A stretch of DNA of 64,000 nt from Noviherbaspirillum sp. Root189 (GCF_001428545.1 NZ_LMHZ01000089.1:62001-126000); one strand, 5' to 3'; shown: positions 34,980-45,936, numbered from the stretch's first letter. The notes: a model not told the origin generated them from the sequence alone. Numbers and translations: made by a program.

Positions 34980-37031
34980 TCAGGTACCAGTTGTTGCAGT
35001 GTCAGTTACAGCGGTGTCAGTCGCTGCACCATCGGTTGCAGTGGTAGTGGTATCCGCAGCGGATCCTGTACCGGAGGTGGGAGTATCGGTACCAGTAGTA
35101 CCCGTCGCGCCTGCATCAGCACCGGCTGTGGTGTCCGCATCAGCACCGGTTGTGGCGCCTGTACCGGTTTCTGTCGTGCCGGTTCCGGTAGTGTCGGTAG
35201 GCCCGGTCGTTCCAGTCGAGTTCGGGATCGTTGAGCTACCTCCAACGCTTGCGCTGATTGTTTGCGATTGCGTCAGGTGTCCCTGCAGTATTGGCAGAGT
35301 CGACTGTGCAAACTGTTTCTGTTCGGGGTCGGTTTCATTCTGCGCACGATCCGTGAACAAGTTGACAGTAGCCGTATGGGCTTCCACATTCGTCGTCATG
35401 TAAGCACGGTCGAACTCTTCACCGCTCAGGGGCCAGAGGGTACGGAACGCTAGAACCGCTTCTGCGGGCAGGACTTCCGGCAGCCGGACATTTTCTTGCG
35501 CTGCCAATGTGGCTACCAGTGCGTTGGCATTGGCATGGTCAGTAATCATTTGCTGTGCAAATGAAAGAACCGCCGCGTTAGTTGCCCTTGGTATGGTTGC
35601 TGGACTCTGGGCTTGGCCCTGTGGTGCGCCTGTGCCTGTAGTTGTACCTGTGCCCGTGGCGGTGGCTCCGGCGTCGCTCGGTGCCGCTGGTTGGGATGAT
35701 GTCGCGAGTTTAGCCAGCAGAATTTCAGTGATGTTGCCCTGATAGGCCGAAACCAGGAACGATGCGCTTAGCGTTTGATAGAGTTGCTTGGCACTGTCAA
35801 AGTGCATTGTCAGCCGAGGCAGGGACTCTGTTGCCAATGCCCGTACTTCAGCATCGGCTCCCGATTGGGACTGTATCGTCGTGGCGTTCACGTCGGCAAG
35901 ATGAACGATGACGTTGTGGCTCATATACGCCTTGTCGAAGTCGTTGCCAGTAAGCTGCAACAAGCTGTTCTGTACAATCTGATGTTCGGCCGGCAATGCG
36001 GTCGCGGCATTGTCGGCCGGGAGAGTGACACCTTTCGCAGTCGCCAGGGTTTTAATCGTGTTGTTCAGCGCGGTATGTTCGTTCACCATCATCGTTGCAA
36101 ATGCCTTCACTTCGGCATTGCTTGCCTTCTGCGCGGCGAGCTGTCCTAGCGCGATTTCAGCCAGTCCATCTTCATACGCGGCAAGGAGATAGGCGGCGGG
36201 ATCGATCGAGCCGCTGATTTCCTTAGCCAGCAGTAAATGTGTATTGAGCACAGGTAATGCGTTCATGGCAAAGGTTTGCGTCTGCGTTTGCGCAGCGCTG
36301 GTCGCAGTGGCGGGGCCGGCCCCGGCTGTCGGTGTAGCTGTCAGGCTGCTCGGTGTTGTCGTTCCAGTGCCGGTGGTAGTGCCTGTACCAGTTGTACCAG
36401 TTGTACCAGTAGCACCAGTCGTCCCTGTCCCAGTAGCCGTGAGTGTCGAATTCAGGTTTGCCTGCTGCTGGAATAGCGCAAGGTCCTGGCGATGTGCACC
36501 GAGATGATGTTGCATGTACAGCCGATCAAAATCGGCTGCTTGTACAGAAGTCAGTGATGTCAGCAACGCCGCATCCTCCGCATTTGCAGCTGACGGCAAA
36601 GCAATGGCATTGGCCTGTGCAAGCTGCGAGAGCGTTGCCTTCATTTGCGTATGGTGGTCAATTAGCGTCTGCGCAAAACGACGTACATCCGGATTCGTTG
36701 CGCGTTGTAACGCTAATTGAGCGAGCTGCAATTCGCCAACTCCCGATTGGTATACTTCAGAAAGGAAAGAACTGCCTGGATTAGCATTGTCAGTTGTATC
36801 GAAGTTAGCAACTGGTGGCGTTGTAGCAGCCGGTGTTGGCGGAGCAGCTGATGGAGCAGGTGTGGTATCTGTCGCGCCTGGCGTTGCCCCTGTCGTTATA
36901 GCTGAATCTGCGGGAGTAGCGCCGGCAGCTGGAGTATTAGTCTGCGCATTCGCGACCGTTGCATCATCGTTATTGTCTCCGCCGCAAGCTGCAAGAAACG
37001 CCGTCAACACGATAGGTATCACCTTTTTCAT
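34980..37031 (-). CDS. Large lipoprotein with three DUF4142 domains and Thr/Gly-rich insertions
   Basis: A 683-residue envelope protein. The signal ends in a lipobox LAAC (Cys16, followed by GGDNNDD). Three DUF4142 (ferritin-like helical) repeats follow: about 88-273, 280-421 and 424-597. Each shows the pattern FLSEVYQSGVGELQLAQLA, NPDVRRFAQTLIDHHTQMK, DFDRLYMQHHLGAHRQDL. Thr/Gly-rich stretches interrupt repeat 1 (about 198-252) and repeat 3 (446-483) and make up the tail (600-683) and the N-terminal linker. Most DUF4142 proteins have one domain in about 170-200 residues. Function unknown; the family is periplasmic. Single gene with its own terminator. Confidence 0.88.
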   Translation of the reverse strand: MKKVIPIVLTAFLAACGGDNNDDATVANAQTNTPAAGATPADSAITTGATPGATDTTPAPSAAPPTPAATTPPVANFDTTDNANPGSSFLSEVYQSGVGELQLAQLALQRATNPDVRRFAQTLIDHHTQMKATLSQLAQANAIALPSAANAEDAALLTSLTSVQAADFDRLYMQHHLGAHRQDLALFQQQANLNSTLTATGTGTTGATGTTGTTGTGTTTGTGTTTPSSLTATPTAGAGPATATSAAQTQTQTFAMNALPVLNTHLLLAKEISGSIDPAAYLLAAYEDGLAEIALGQLAAQKASNAEVKAFATMMVNEHTALNNTIKTLATAKGVTLPADNAATALPAEHQIVQNSLLQLTGNDFDKAYMSHNVIVHLADVNATTIQSQSGADAEVRALATESLPRLTMHFDSAKQLYQTLSASFLVSAYQGNITEILLAKLATSSQPAAPSDAGATATGTGTTTGTGAPQGQAQSPATIPRATNAAVLSFAQQMITDHANANALVATLAAQENVRLPEVLPAEAVLAFRTLWPLSGEEFDRAYMTTNVEAHTATVNLFTDRAQNETDPEQKQFAQSTLPILQGHLTQSQTISASVGGSSTIPNSTGTTGPTDTTGTGTTETGTGATTGADADTTAGADAGATGTTGTDTPTSGTGSAADTTTTATDGAATDTAVTDTATTGT

Positions 37032-37286
37032 TACGAAATCTCCGAGGTAGAATCAATCAGGACGGTTTCGACGATAAGTAAATGACACATGTTTCAACGG
37101 ATTCGCCTTCATTCCCTTTCGCTTGGTCTATATCAAACATCTTTGCAATGCACGAAATCAATCGACGACATGTGGAATCAAGTCACAAATGTGCTGGTAC
37201 ATGCCGGTATAGGCAAAGCGGCCAAAGCCCATGCTTACAGTGTGAATGCAAGGGGATATCCTCAACGATGTAACGATGCAGCCGCG

Positions 37287-38174
37287 TTACGACGTTTGCA
37301 AAGTACGCAAAAACTCTTCAAACGCCGGGGTGCGAAATCCTGCCCGAGTGACCAGCAAGGTGTCGACCTCCATCAATGGTACTGCCTGCAATCGCAGTGG
37401 TTCGCTGCGCAGATCGAGCACCGACTGCGGTACGATGCCGACACACGAGCCCGAGGCGACACAGGCCAGAATCGCGTGATAGGAATTAACCGGAAGCACC
37501 CTGAGTTTTTGATCGGGTGTTGTTGTCGCGCCGGCGAACCAGTCTTCCGCGATTTCGCGATAGGTACATCCTTGCCCGAAGCCCGCAAGCGTCCGCACCT
37601 TTATCTTTTCAGGCGCGCTTACCGGCTCATGGTGTGCCGGCAGTACAAGCATCAACTGTTCGGTGTACAAGCGGATCCAGTCGAGGTTCTCTTCTTTGAC
37701 AGTATGGGCAAAGCTGCAGGATGGCAGGGCCGCCGGGTCCGCCACAAGCGCACAGTCCAGGCGGCGATCACGAACCGCATCAATCAGGTCTTCCGAGGTG
37801 CCGGTCGTAATTGCGAGACTTACTTCCGGCCAATGCGCGTGGAATGCTGCAAGAGGTTTCGGCAACCGCGTCGCGGCGGTACTCTCCATGGCGCCTATCC
37901 TGAGGGTGCCATGCGGCTGTCCGGGATGCAACGACTGCTTCGCCTCTTCGGCAAGCGAAAGCAGTTTGTCCGCATAACTAAGGAAACGCTTGCCTTCAGC
38001 GGTCAGCAGCATACGCTTGCCTTCACGCAAAAAAAGCGCCGCACCCAACTCTTCCTCAAGCTGCTTGATGCGTGTAGTGACGTTCGACTGCACACGGTCG
38101 AGAAGTTGCGCGGCGCGCGTGACGCTTTTCTCCTGCGCAACGGCACGAAATATTTCGAGGACAGCCAGATCCAT
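37287..38174 (-). CDS. LysR-family transcriptional regulator
   Basis: A 295-residue LysR regulator. The winged helix-turn-helix is at 1-60 (LEIFRAVAQEKSVTRAAQLLDRVQSNVTTRIKQLEEELGAALF), followed by the linker helix and a periplasmic-binding-like effector domain (about 90-290, with LRIGAMESTAATRLP and RLDCALVADPA). It is divergent from the nitronate monooxygenase gene, with a long dyad in the 126-bp gap, so it very likely controls that gene and itself. The effector is unknown. Confidence 0.93.
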   Translation of the reverse strand: MDLAVLEIFRAVAQEKSVTRAAQLLDRVQSNVTTRIKQLEEELGAALFLREGKRMLLTAEGKRFLSYADKLLSLAEEAKQSLHPGQPHGTLRIGAMESTAATRLPKPLAAFHAHWPEVSLAITTGTSEDLIDAVRDRRLDCALVADPAALPSCSFAHTVKEENLDWIRLYTEQLMLVLPAHHEPVSAPEKIKVRTLAGFGQGCTYREIAEDWFAGATTTPDQKLRVLPVNSYHAILACVASGSCVGIVPQSVLDLRSEPLRLQAVPLMEVDTLLVTRAGFRTPAFEEFLRTLQTS

Positions 38175-38190
38175 CGGATTTTTAATCTTA

Positions 38191-38225
38191 AAAAGAGAAT
38201 GATATGGTTAAAATCATCTTCTTTT
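38191..38225. promoter_or_regulatory. Long dyad, candidate LysR operator
   Basis: AAAAGAGAATGAT, a 9-base centre and ATCATCTTCTTTT form an inverted repeat with 11 of 13 positions symmetric. It lies 17 bp upstream of the LysR start and 76 bp upstream of the nitronate monooxygenase start, the usual place for a LysR recognition site. Confidence 0.55.
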
Positions 38226-38300
38226 GGAATAGAATAGTCAAGCAGGCAGTAAAGAAATCGTCGTCGAATTCAGTCAACCCGGAAACCAGAAAGGTGAAGT

Positions 38301-39368
38301 ATGACAAGCGCGCTCTTTTCCAAGCTCGGGATTCGTATTCCCATCATTCAGGCGCCGATGGCAGGCGTCTCGACCGTCAGACTTGCCGCAGAGGTTTGTA
38401 ACGCTGGCGCGCTTGGTTCGCTGCCGCTCGGTACCAGCACGGCCGAACAGGCGATGACCCAGATTGCCGAGATGCGCGCACTGACGGACAAGCCTTTCAA
38501 TGTGAATGTGTTTTGCCACCGCCCGGCGCAATCTGACGCCGAACGCGAAGCACGATGGCTCGCGCATTTGAGGCCGCACTTTGACAAGTTGGGCGCTGCT
38601 CCGCCGGAAAGCCTGAAGGAAATTTACAAGAGTTTTGTCGAGGATGAAGCCATGCTCGAGGTTTTCTTGTCACAGCGTCCGGCGATTGTCAGCTTTCATT
38701 TCGGCCTTCCGTCGCAGCGCTATATCGAAGCACTCAAGGCCGCAGGCATCATCCTGATGGCGAGCGCAACAACGCCGGCGGAGGCGAGGCTGATCGAGCA
38801 GGCAGGCATTGATGTCATCGTGGCGCAGGGCGTGGAAGCCGGTGGGCATCGAGGAGTTTTCGATCCTGAGCAAGGCGATGCTGGTATCGGAACCTTTGCA
38901 CTGGTGCGCCTGTTGGCCAAATCTTCGACACTGCCGATCGTCGCTGCAGGCGGCATCATGGACGGCCAGGGCATCGCCGCCGCCATGGCCCTGGGGGCAA
39001 GTGCGGTGCAATTGGGGACGGCCTTCGTGCTCTGTCCCGAATCGTCCGCCAATGCGGTTTACCGCGGCCTGTTCAGGAGCGAGCATGTCCATCGGACCGA
39101 ACTGACGGATGCTATCTCAGGCAGATCTGCGCGAGGTTTCATGAACCGCTTTGTTACCGACATCGGCGCAAGCGGCCATCCGCCGATTCCCGATTACCCA
39201 ATTGCTTATGATGCCGCCAAGGCCTTGACCGCTGCTGCAGCGCAAAAAGGCGTACAGGGCTATGCAGTGACGTGGGCCGGGCAGGGCGCGGCGCTGGCAC
39301 GGGAGTTACCTGCGGCGGACCTGGTCAATGTGCTTGCGGAAGAGCTTGCCGCGGCGCGGCGACATTGA
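38301..39368 (+). CDS. Nitronate monooxygenase (2-nitropropane dioxygenase family)
   Basis: A 355-residue FMN-dependent TIM-barrel enzyme; AAGGTGAAGT precedes the ATG. Signatures: [34 protein letters not shown] at the start, [23 protein letters not shown] with the catalytic-type His, and [37 protein letters not shown]. This family oxidises alkyl nitronates to carbonyl compounds and nitrite, and so removes 3-nitropropionate-like toxins. The divergent LysR gene is its likely regulator. Stands alone in transcription. Confidence 0.92.
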   Translation: MTSALFSKLGIRIPIIQAPMAGVSTVRLAAEVCNAGALGSLPLGTSTAEQAMTQIAEMRALTDKPFNVNVFCHRPAQSDAEREARWLAHLRPHFDKLGAAPPESLKEIYKSFVEDEAMLEVFLSQRPAIVSFHFGLPSQRYIEALKAAGIILMASATTPAEARLIEQAGIDVIVAQGVEAGGHRGVFDPEQGDAGIGTFALVRLLAKSSTLPIVAAGGIMDGQGIAAAMALGASAVQLGTAFVLCPESSANAVYRGLFRSEHVHRTELTDAISGRSARGFMNRFVTDIGASGHPPIPDYPIAYDAAKALTAAAAQKGVQGYAVTWAGQGAALARELPAADLVNVLAEELAAARRH

Positions 39369-39572
39369 TTCGCTACTGATTCACTACTGATTCATTGAGC
39401 GAGGCGGCTCGTCATCAACAGGCCGCTCATGTGAGCAGAACGCTTCGTTACTTCTTCTGCGCGCTTCATGATGCACAAGACCGCGGATGACGCTGCGCCG
39501 TCTTCCCTTTCTTCCATTCAACACCTTCCATCATTCTCAAGACTTCGCGCAAAAATCGGCCGCAAATAATCC

Positions 39573-39601
39573 TTGAAGTTAAAATAGTTTAGGTTTAAAG
39601 T
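39573..39601 (+). promoter_or_regulatory. Candidate sigma-70 promoter of the 2-aminobenzoate cluster
   Basis: TTGAAG and TAAAGT are 17 bases apart in an AT-rich patch 66 bp upstream of the ligase start. Each hexamer matches consensus in four of six bases. The spacer contains TTAAAATAGTTTAGGTTT, AT-rich DNA of the sort bound by MarR regulators such as the one in this cluster, but no perfect dyad is present. The other ~200 bases of the gap 39369-39572 show nothing clear. Confidence 0.35.
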
Positions 39602-39666
39602 AATTTCGCAACGACGCGGCGACACAATCGCTTGCGTTTTTCCGGCCGGTGACCGAAGGAGCGGAT

Positions 39667-41280
39667 ATGAATGAAACTGCGCATGTGGACAGCTTTGCCA
39701 AAGACAATCTCCCTCCGCGCGAACAATGGCCGACGCTTGTTTTTGAATTGCCCGAACTGCAGTATCCACCCCGAGTGAATTGCGCTGTCGAATTGCTCGA
39801 CAAGATGGTGGAGAATGGGTTTGCGGATAAGCCAGCGGTGTGTAACCGCACTGTTGCCTGGACCTACCGCGCACTGCTTGAAAATGCGAACCGCATTGCC
39901 GCCGTATTACAGGATGACATGAAGCTGGTCCCTGGTAATCGCGTGCTATTGCGCGGGGCAAACCATCCCATGCTGGCGGCGGCGATACTTGGCGTCTGGA
40001 AGGCTGGATGCATCGCCGTGCCTACCATGCCTCTGCTGCGCGCCAAGGAACTGTCGGTCATCATCGACAAGGCGCAAGTCGGCGCCGCGTTATGCGCATC
40101 CGAGCTCAAGGAAGAAATGGCGCTCGCGAGAGAGCAGTCGCCGGTGCTGCGTCAGGTCATGTATTACGGCGGCACGCAGGGTGCGCTGGAGCAGGCGATG
40201 GCATCCAAATCCGGCGTTTTCCGGTCCGTTGATACTTCCGCCGAAGATGTTTGCCTGATCGGGTTTACGTCGGGTACCACTGGTAGACCAAAGGGCACGA
40301 TGCATTTCCATCGTGACATCCTAGCCGTCTGCGATTGCTTTCCACGTTCCACACTGCAATCGAGCGCCGACGATGTTTTTATCGGTACGCCTCCACTGGC
40401 GTTCACGTTCGGTCTCGGCGGTCTTCTGTTGTTTCCGTTGCGCGTCGGTGCGTCAACCATCCTGCTGGAAAAGCTGACCCCGGAAACCCTGATGCAGGCG
40501 ATCCAGGAGTTCAGGCCGACAGTATGCTTTACCGCGCCCACCTTTTACCGACAGATGGCACCCCTCGCGTCAAAGTACGATATCAACAGCCTGAAGAAAA
40601 CCGTATCCGCAGGCGAAGCCTTGCCCACCGCTACGCGCGATGCCTGGCAACGCGCAACGGGAATCTCCATGATAGACGGCATCGGCGCAACGGAAATGCT
40701 GCATATCTTTATCTCCGCCGCCGGCGATGCGGTCCGGCCAGGTGCGACCGGCAAGCCCATTCCCGGATATCGTGCGTGTATTCTCGATGACGACAGCCGT
40801 CCGGCTGGTCCAGGTGTCGTTGGCCGGCTGGCCGTCATGGGGCCGACCGGTTGCCGTTATCTTGCCGACCCGCGGCAGGCCGATTATGTCCATGACGGCT
40901 GGAACCTGACCGGCGATGCCTTCGAGATGGATGCCGATGGTTATTTCTGGTACCGCGCCCGTACCGACGACATGATCATCTCTGCTGGCTATAACATAGC
41001 TGGTCCGGAAGTCGAGGACGCCTTGCTTAAACATGAGGCCGTCGCGGAATGCGCGGTGATCGGCGTGCCGGACGACGAACGCGGTCAGATCGTCAAGGCG
41101 TTTGTCGTGCTGAAGCCGGGTATCGAGCCGGGCGATGCGACAACGAAACAACTACAGGAATTCGTCAAGCAGAGTATCGCTCCTTACAAATATCCTCGCG
41201 CGATTGAATACCGCGATTCACTGCCGCGCACGGAGACCGGCAAGTTGCAGCGGTTTAAGTTACGTGAACAAGCGACGTAG
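39667..41280 (+). CDS. abmG: 2-aminobenzoate-CoA ligase (AMP-forming)
   Basis: A 537-residue acyl-adenylate-forming ligase that activates an aromatic acid to its CoA thioester. The ATP motif is IGFTSGTTGRPKGTMHFH; further motifs are IGATEMLHIF, GYFWYRARTDDMIISAGYNIAGPEVEDAL, and the C-terminal catalytic Lys in RTETGKLQRFKL. The ATG at 39667 follows AAGGAG; an ATG six codons earlier lacks a site. It is closely related to benzoate-CoA ligases (compare the one at 54375), but its neighbour is the anthraniloyl-CoA monooxygenase, which points to 2-aminobenzoate. Substrate choice rests on that context. Confidence 0.88.
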   Translation: MNETAHVDSFAKDNLPPREQWPTLVFELPELQYPPRVNCAVELLDKMVENGFADKPAVCNRTVAWTYRALLENANRIAAVLQDDMKLVPGNRVLLRGANHPMLAAAILGVWKAGCIAVPTMPLLRAKELSVIIDKAQVGAALCASELKEEMALAREQSPVLRQVMYYGGTQGALEQAMASKSGVFRSVDTSAEDVCLIGFTSGTTGRPKGTMHFHRDILAVCDCFPRSTLQSSADDVFIGTPPLAFTFGLGGLLLFPLRVGASTILLEKLTPETLMQAIQEFRPTVCFTAPTFYRQMAPLASKYDINSLKKTVSAGEALPTATRDAWQRATGISMIDGIGATEMLHIFISAAGDAVRPGATGKPIPGYRACILDDDSRPAGPGVVGRLAVMGPTGCRYLADPRQADYVHDGWNLTGDAFEMDADGYFWYRARTDDMIISAGYNIAGPEVEDALLKHEAVAECAVIGVPDDERGQIVKAFVVLKPGIEPGDATTKQLQEFVKQSIAPYKYPRAIEYRDSLPRTETGKLQRFKLREQAT

Positions 41281-41350
41281 CAAAGCAGGCAGCTAAATTT
41301 GACGACGCAGCAAAAAAGTCAGAAAAAGTCAGCAAGGAACGAGGCAAGCA

Positions 41351-43750
41351 ATGAAGATTGTATGTATAGGTGGAGGCCCCGCCGGTTTGTATTTCGGCCT
41401 GCTGATGAAGAAGCGGAATCCCGCACACGATATCACTATCATTGAACGCAACCGGCCCTACGACACCTTTGGCTGGGGCGTGGTTTTTTCCAATCAGACG
41501 CTGGGTAACCTGAGCGTGGCCGATGAAGAAACGGCACGCACCATCCTGCAGTCCTTCAATCACTGGGACGACATCGACGTGCACATCAAGGGCAAGACCG
41601 TGACGTCGGGCGGTCATGGCTTTTGCGGTATCGGGCGCAAGCGGCTTCTCAACATCCTGCAAGAACGCTGCGAACAGCTTGGCGTCAAGCTCGTATTCGA
41701 AACCGATGTCGTCGACGATCAGACGGTCACGGCAGAATACGGTGCCGACCTTGTCATTGCCAGCGACGGACTGAACAGCCGCATCCGCACCCGTTATGCG
41801 GACACCTACCAGCCCGACATCGACATGCGCCAGTGCCGCTTTGTCTGGTTAGGCACCAAAAAGATGTTCGATGCCTTCACTTTCGCATTTGAACAAACCG
41901 AGCATGGATGGTTCCAGGCGCATATTTATCAGTTTGATGGCGACACCTCGACTTTCATTATCGAGGCGCCGGAAGAAACCTGGCAAAAGGCCGGCATCGA
42001 CAAGATGAGCCAGGAAGAAGGCATTGCTTACTGCGAAAAACTATTCGCCCGTTATCTTGACGGCTATCCTTTGCTAAGCAACGCCAAGCACCTGCGTGGT
42101 GCGGCCATCTGGATCAAATTCCCGCGCGTGATCTGCAACGCATGGGTGCACTGGAATCAGATCGATGGCAAGAATGTCCCCGTCGTACTGATGGGGGACG
42201 CCGCCCATAGTGCGCATTTTTCGATCGGATCAGGAACCAAGCTTGCGCTCGAAGACGCGATCGAACTGGCGCGCTGCTTCGACATGCACGGCAAGGATGG
42301 CATGGAGAAGGTACTGGACGCGTACCAGGAGTTGCGTTCGGTCGAGGTTCTCAAGATCCAGAGTGCGGCGCGCAATTCAATGGAATGGTTTGAAAACGTG
42401 CAGCGCTATGCTTATCTGGAACCTGAACAACTTGCGTATTCCATGCTGACGCGCAGCCAGCGCATCTCCCACGAAAACCTGCGCTTGCGCGATCCTGACT
42501 ATGTACAGCGTTATGAGCAATGGATTGCCGAGCGTTCTTTCGCGCAGGCCGGATTACCCATGCCGGACAATGGCAAGCAGGCGCCTCCGCCGATGCTGAC
42601 GCCGTTCAGATTGCGTGGAACCGTACTGAAGAATCGCATCGTTGTGTCACCGATGGCGCAGTACTCCGCCGTGGACGGAACGGTCGGCGATTACCATCTC
42701 GTGCATCTCGGCAGCCGGGCGATGGGTGGCGCAGGCATGGTGTTTGCGGAAATGACTTGCGTCTCCGCCGATGCGCGCATCACGCCAGGATGCCCGGGCT
42801 TGTATGCGCCCCAACATGTCACTGCATGGAAGCGTATCGTCGACTTCGTCCATACCAATACCGATGCAAAAATTGCCGTCCAGTTAGGACATGCCGGCCC
42901 CAAAGGTTCCACTCGCTGCGCATGGGATGGCATCGACCTGCCGCTGGAATCCGGAAACTGGCCCTTGGTGGCCGCCTCCGAGATGCAATATCTGGACGGC
43001 GTATCCCAGGTCGCCCGCGCGGCGACGCGTGATGACATGGAGCGCATCCAGGCCGATTTCGTCATGGCGACGCGTGCCGCTGCGGAAGCGGGATTCGACT
43101 GGCTGGAACTGCATTGCGCGCACGGCTACCTGTTGTCGAGTTTTATTTCACCTCTGACCAATCGACGCGAGGACGAGTATGGCGGGTCGCTCGAAAACCG
43201 TTGCCGTTATCCGCTGCAGATATTTGCCGCGATGCGCGAGGTGTGGCCGCAAGACAGGCCAATCAGTGTGCGCATTTCGGCGCATGACTGGGTGGAAGGC
43301 GGCATCACGCCGGACGATGCCGTGGCGATCGCGCGCTTGTTCAAGCAGGCCGGCGCCGACATGATCGACTGCTCGTCAGGCCAGGTCAGCAAAAAGGAGC
43401 AGCCGGTGTATGGCCGGATGTTCCAGACGCCTTTTGCCGATCGGGTCCGCAATGAGGCACGCATTCCTACTATTGCCGTCGGAGCGATCTATGAAGCCGA
43501 CCATGCCAACAGTATCATCGCCGCCGGCCGTGCCGACTTGTGCGCGATTGCGCGACCGCATCTGGCCAATCCGGCCTGGACCCTCAATGAAGCGGCAAAG
43601 ATCGGTTATCAGGACATGCCGTGGCCGAAACAATATCGTCCGGCCAAGGTGCAACTCGAACGCAATCTTGAACGCGACAGGCAGATGGCGGCCGCCAACA
43701 GCGGTCTTTCGCCGCAACAGATTGCCGCTCGCCTGATGGATGGATCATGA
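41351..43750 (+). CDS. Anthraniloyl-CoA monooxygenase/reductase (two-domain flavoenzyme)
   Basis: A 799-residue fusion. Residues 1-400 are a class A flavoprotein hydroxylase: [18 protein letters not shown] for [15 protein letters not shown], and the second FAD site [27 protein letters not shown]. Residues about 410-780 are an old-yellow-enzyme domain with [49 protein letters not shown] and [11 protein letters not shown]-like [11 protein letters not shown] for FMN. This matches 2-aminobenzoyl-CoA monooxygenase/reductase of Azoarcus evansii, which hydroxylates and reduces the ring at C5 without oxygenolytic cleavage. Salicylyl-CoA 5-hydroxylase is the close alternative, but it normally lacks the second domain. 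The SDR start overlaps its stop. Confidence 0.93.
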   Translation: MKIVCIGGGPAGLYFGLLMKKRNPAHDITIIERNRPYDTFGWGVVFSNQTLGNLSVADEETARTILQSFNHWDDIDVHIKGKTVTSGGHGFCGIGRKRLLNILQERCEQLGVKLVFETDVVDDQTVTAEYGADLVIASDGLNSRIRTRYADTYQPDIDMRQCRFVWLGTKKMFDAFTFAFEQTEHGWFQAHIYQFDGDTSTFIIEAPEETWQKAGIDKMSQEEGIAYCEKLFARYLDGYPLLSNAKHLRGAAIWIKFPRVICNAWVHWNQIDGKNVPVVLMGDAAHSAHFSIGSGTKLALEDAIELARCFDMHGKDGMEKVLDAYQELRSVEVLKIQSAARNSMEWFENVQRYAYLEPEQLAYSMLTRSQRISHENLRLRDPDYVQRYEQWIAERSFAQAGLPMPDNGKQAPPPMLTPFRLRGTVLKNRIVVSPMAQYSAVDGTVGDYHLVHLGSRAMGGAGMVFAEMTCVSADARITPGCPGLYAPQHVTAWKRIVDFVHTNTDAKIAVQLGHAGPKGSTRCAWDGIDLPLESGNWPLVAASEMQYLDGVSQVARAATRDDMERIQADFVMATRAAAEAGFDWLELHCAHGYLLSSFISPLTNRREDEYGGSLENRCRYPLQIFAAMREVWPQDRPISVRISAHDWVEGGITPDDAVAIARLFKQAGADMIDCSSGQVSKKEQPVYGRMFQTPFADRVRNEARIPTIAVGAIYEADHANSIIAAGRADLCAIARPHLANPAWTLNEAAKIGYQDMPWPKQYRPAKVQLERNLERDRQMAAANSGLSPQQIAARLMDGS

Positions 43751-44532
43751 GCGGACTTGGACAGCCACTGGAAGGCCGGCATGCGCTGGTGACCGGCGGA
43801 GGCCGGGGCATCGGTGCGGCGATTGCGAAGGCGCTGCTCGAAAAGGGCGCGAAGCTGACCTTGCTGGGCCGCAGTGAAGCGACACTTGCCGATACTGCTG
43901 ATGCGCTCGCTTCTTGGGGGGATGTGCATTACGTCACGGCGGACGTTGCAGATCCCGGATCAATTGCGCAAGCCTTTAGCCAGGCGACCATGAAGCATGG
44001 GGAAGTCAGTATCCTGGTCAACAATGCGGGCCAGGCAAGTTCCGCTCCCTTCCTGAAAACGGATAACGAACTCTGGAACCAGATGCTGTCAGTCAACCTG
44101 AACGGAACCTTTCACTGCACGCAGGCCGCCTTGCCCGGCATGCTGCGCGCGGGTTGGGGGCGGGTAGTCAATGTCGCGAGTACCGCCGGCCTGACCGGCT
44201 ATGCATATGTCTCCGCCTATTGCGCGGCAAAGCATGGCGTGATCGGTTTGACCCGCGCGCTGGCGCTTGAGCTTGCGACCAAGGGCATTACCGTCAATGC
44301 CGTCTGTCCGGGTTATACCGATACCGATATCGTGAAGGAGACGATCGCAAACATCGTCAGCAAGACCGGGCGCAGTGCGGATGCCGCGCAGGCCGAACTC
44401 ACTGCCGGTAACCCGCAGAAGCGGCTTGTAACCCCGGAAGAGGTTGCTGCGACGGTCGCCTGGCTTTGTCTGCCACAGTCGGCCGCGATGAATGGCCAGG
44501 CCATTGCCGTTGCCGGCGGCGAAGTCATGTAA
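43747..44532 (+). CDS. Short-chain dehydrogenase/reductase
   Basis: A 261-residue classical SDR. The cofactor motif is [20 protein letters not shown], the structural motif NNAGQA, and the catalytic set Ser in NVASTAGL with [15 protein letters not shown] (YxxxK). It overlaps the monooxygenase gene by 4 bases and is followed by the MarR gene after 8 bases. In the anthraniloyl-CoA pathway a dehydrogenase is needed to process the alicyclic 5-hydroxy/oxo intermediates, and this is the likely job. Exact substrate is inferred from the neighbours. Confidence 0.9.
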   Translation: MSGLGQPLEGRHALVTGGGRGIGAAIAKALLEKGAKLTLLGRSEATLADTADALASWGDVHYVTADVADPGSIAQAFSQATMKHGEVSILVNNAGQASSAPFLKTDNELWNQMLSVNLNGTFHCTQAALPGMLRAGWGRVVNVASTAGLTGYAYVSAYCAAKHGVIGLTRALALELATKGITVNAVCPGYTDTDIVKETIANIVSKTGRSADAAQAELTAGNPQKRLVTPEEVAATVAWLCLPQSAAMNGQAIAVAGGEVM

Positions 44533-44540
44533 GGAACACC

Positions 44541-45080
44541 ATGCCCCGCAAGCCCATCAATGCCGCGGACGAAGCACCCGACCAGGAATCGGCGCAGGTC
44601 TTCGATCTGGAGAGTCGTCTTGGCAAAGACCATCATCAGTCCCTGCGCGTCTGGTTGCGCATGCTGTCCTGCACCGTGCTGATCGAAGACCAGATCCGTT
44701 CACGACTGCGCAATGAATTCGGCATTACCCTGCCGCGCTTTGATCTCATGGCGCAACTGGAACGTCATCCCGAAGGCTTGCGTATGGGTGAGCTGTCCAA
44801 GCGCATGATGGTCACCGGCGGCAATATCACCGGCATCACCGATCAGCTTGAACAGGAAAAACTTGTGGTGCGCGTACCCGACCCCAATGACCGCCGTGCC
44901 TACAGCGTAAAACTGACCGCAGCGGGCCGACGCGCTTTTGAGCGCATGGCGTCGGTCCATGAAGGATGGATCGACGAACTGCTGGGCGGGCTTTCCAGTA
45001 CTGAAAAAAGCACGCTGACCGAATTGCTGTCCAAAGTTAAACAACATCTGAACGGTCCGATGACCGACAAAGAGGAATAA
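44541..45080 (+). CDS. MarR-family transcriptional regulator
   Basis: A 179-residue MarR regulator starting at the ATG after AAGGAACACC; the longer open frame from 44466 lies inside the SDR. The winged helix is at about 60-140: [74 protein letters not shown], shown here only to mark its extent. DxRxxxxxLT-type wing [13 protein letters not shown] is intact. Encoded within the catabolic operon, it probably represses it until an aromatic CoA thioester binds, as known for other MarR proteins of aromatic degradation. Confidence 0.92.
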   Translation: MPRKPINAADEAPDQESAQVFDLESRLGKDHHQSLRVWLRMLSCTVLIEDQIRSRLRNEFGITLPRFDLMAQLERHPEGLRMGELSKRMMVTGGNITGITDQLEQEKLVVRVPDPNDRRAYSVKLTAAGRRAFERMASVHEGWIDELLGGLSSTEKSTLTELLSKVKQHLNGPMTDKEE

Positions 45081-45081
45081 C

Positions 45082-45936
45082 ATGCGCTATTTACCGGGAG
45101 AGCCGCAGCAGTTGCCGGGCAATCGTCAGGCTCTTGCAGATTACAAAGCCAGGCATTTCGATTTTTCTGTCAGGGAGCGCGTCGCGACGCTGACCTTGAA
45201 CCGGCCGGAGCGCAAGAATCCGCTGACCTTCGATTCCTATGCCGAACTGCGTGACCTGTTTCGCGCACTGGCCTACGCGGACGATGTGAACGCGGTGGTC
45301 GTCACCGGTGCGGGTGACAATTTCTGTTCCGGCGGCGATGTCCATGAAATCATCGGCCCGCTCACCAGGCTCGACATGCCCGGCTTGCTGGCATTCACCC
45401 GCATGACCGGCGATGTAGTCAAGGCCATGCGAGCCTGTCCGCAGCCGGTCATTGCCGCGATCGATGGCGTCTGTGCGGGTGCCGGCGCCATCCTTGCCTT
45501 AGCTTCCGATATTCGTTTTGGTACGGCACGCAGCAAGACAGCCTTCCTCTTCACGCGGGTTGGCCTTGCCGGATGCGATATGGGGGCGTGTGCCATCCTG
45601 CCAAGGATTATCGGACAGGGCAGGGCATCGGAGCTGTTATACACCGGTCGTGCCATGAATGGCGAGGAAGGGGAGCGCTGGGGATTCTTCAATCGACTGA
45701 GCACGCCGGAAACGGTACTGGCCGACGCCCAGCAGTTCGCGACCGATCTGGTCCGTGGTCCCACCTTTGCACACGGCATGACCAAGAAGATGCTGCAGCA
45801 GGAGTGGAATATGGGCATCGATGAAGCGATCGAGGCGGAAGCGCAGGCACAGGCCATCTGCATGATGACCAATGACTTCCATCGGGCATACCACGCCTTC
45901 GTTGCCAAACAGAAGCCGACATTTGAAGGCGACTAA
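45082..45936 (+). CDS. Enoyl-CoA hydratase/isomerase family protein
   Basis: A 284-residue crotonase-fold protein. Oxyanion-hole segments are [14 protein letters not shown] and [22 protein letters not shown]; one active-site Glu is not obvious in the usual [18 protein letters not shown] stretch, where Asp is found instead. It starts one base after the MarR stop and precedes the acyl-CoA dehydrogenase by 15 bases. It would hydrate or open the ring of a non-aromatic CoA intermediate during beta-oxidation-like degradation. Atypical N-terminus of 25 residues. Confidence 0.9.
   Translation: MRYLPGEPQQLPGNRQALADYKARHFDFSVRERVATLTLNRPERKNPLTFDSYAELRDLFRALAYADDVNAVVVTGAGDNFCSGGDVHEIIGPLTRLDMPGLLAFTRMTGDVVKAMRACPQPVIAAIDGVCAGAGAILALASDIRFGTARSKTAFLFTRVGLAGCDMGACAILPRIIGQGRASELLYTGRAMNGEEGERWGFFNRLSTPETVLADAQQFATDLVRGPTFAHGMTKKMLQQEWNMGIDEAIEAEAQAQAICMMTNDFHRAYHAFVAKQKPTFEGD

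Noticed and set aside
35000-35230. GT-rich tandem repeats on the forward strand
   Set aside because: They are the complement of the Thr/Gly-rich coding tail of the DUF4142 protein, so they are not a separate repeat element.
37089-38237. 382-codon forward frame
   Set aside because: Antisense to the LysR gene; rich in Cys, Arg and His and without any recognisable domain.
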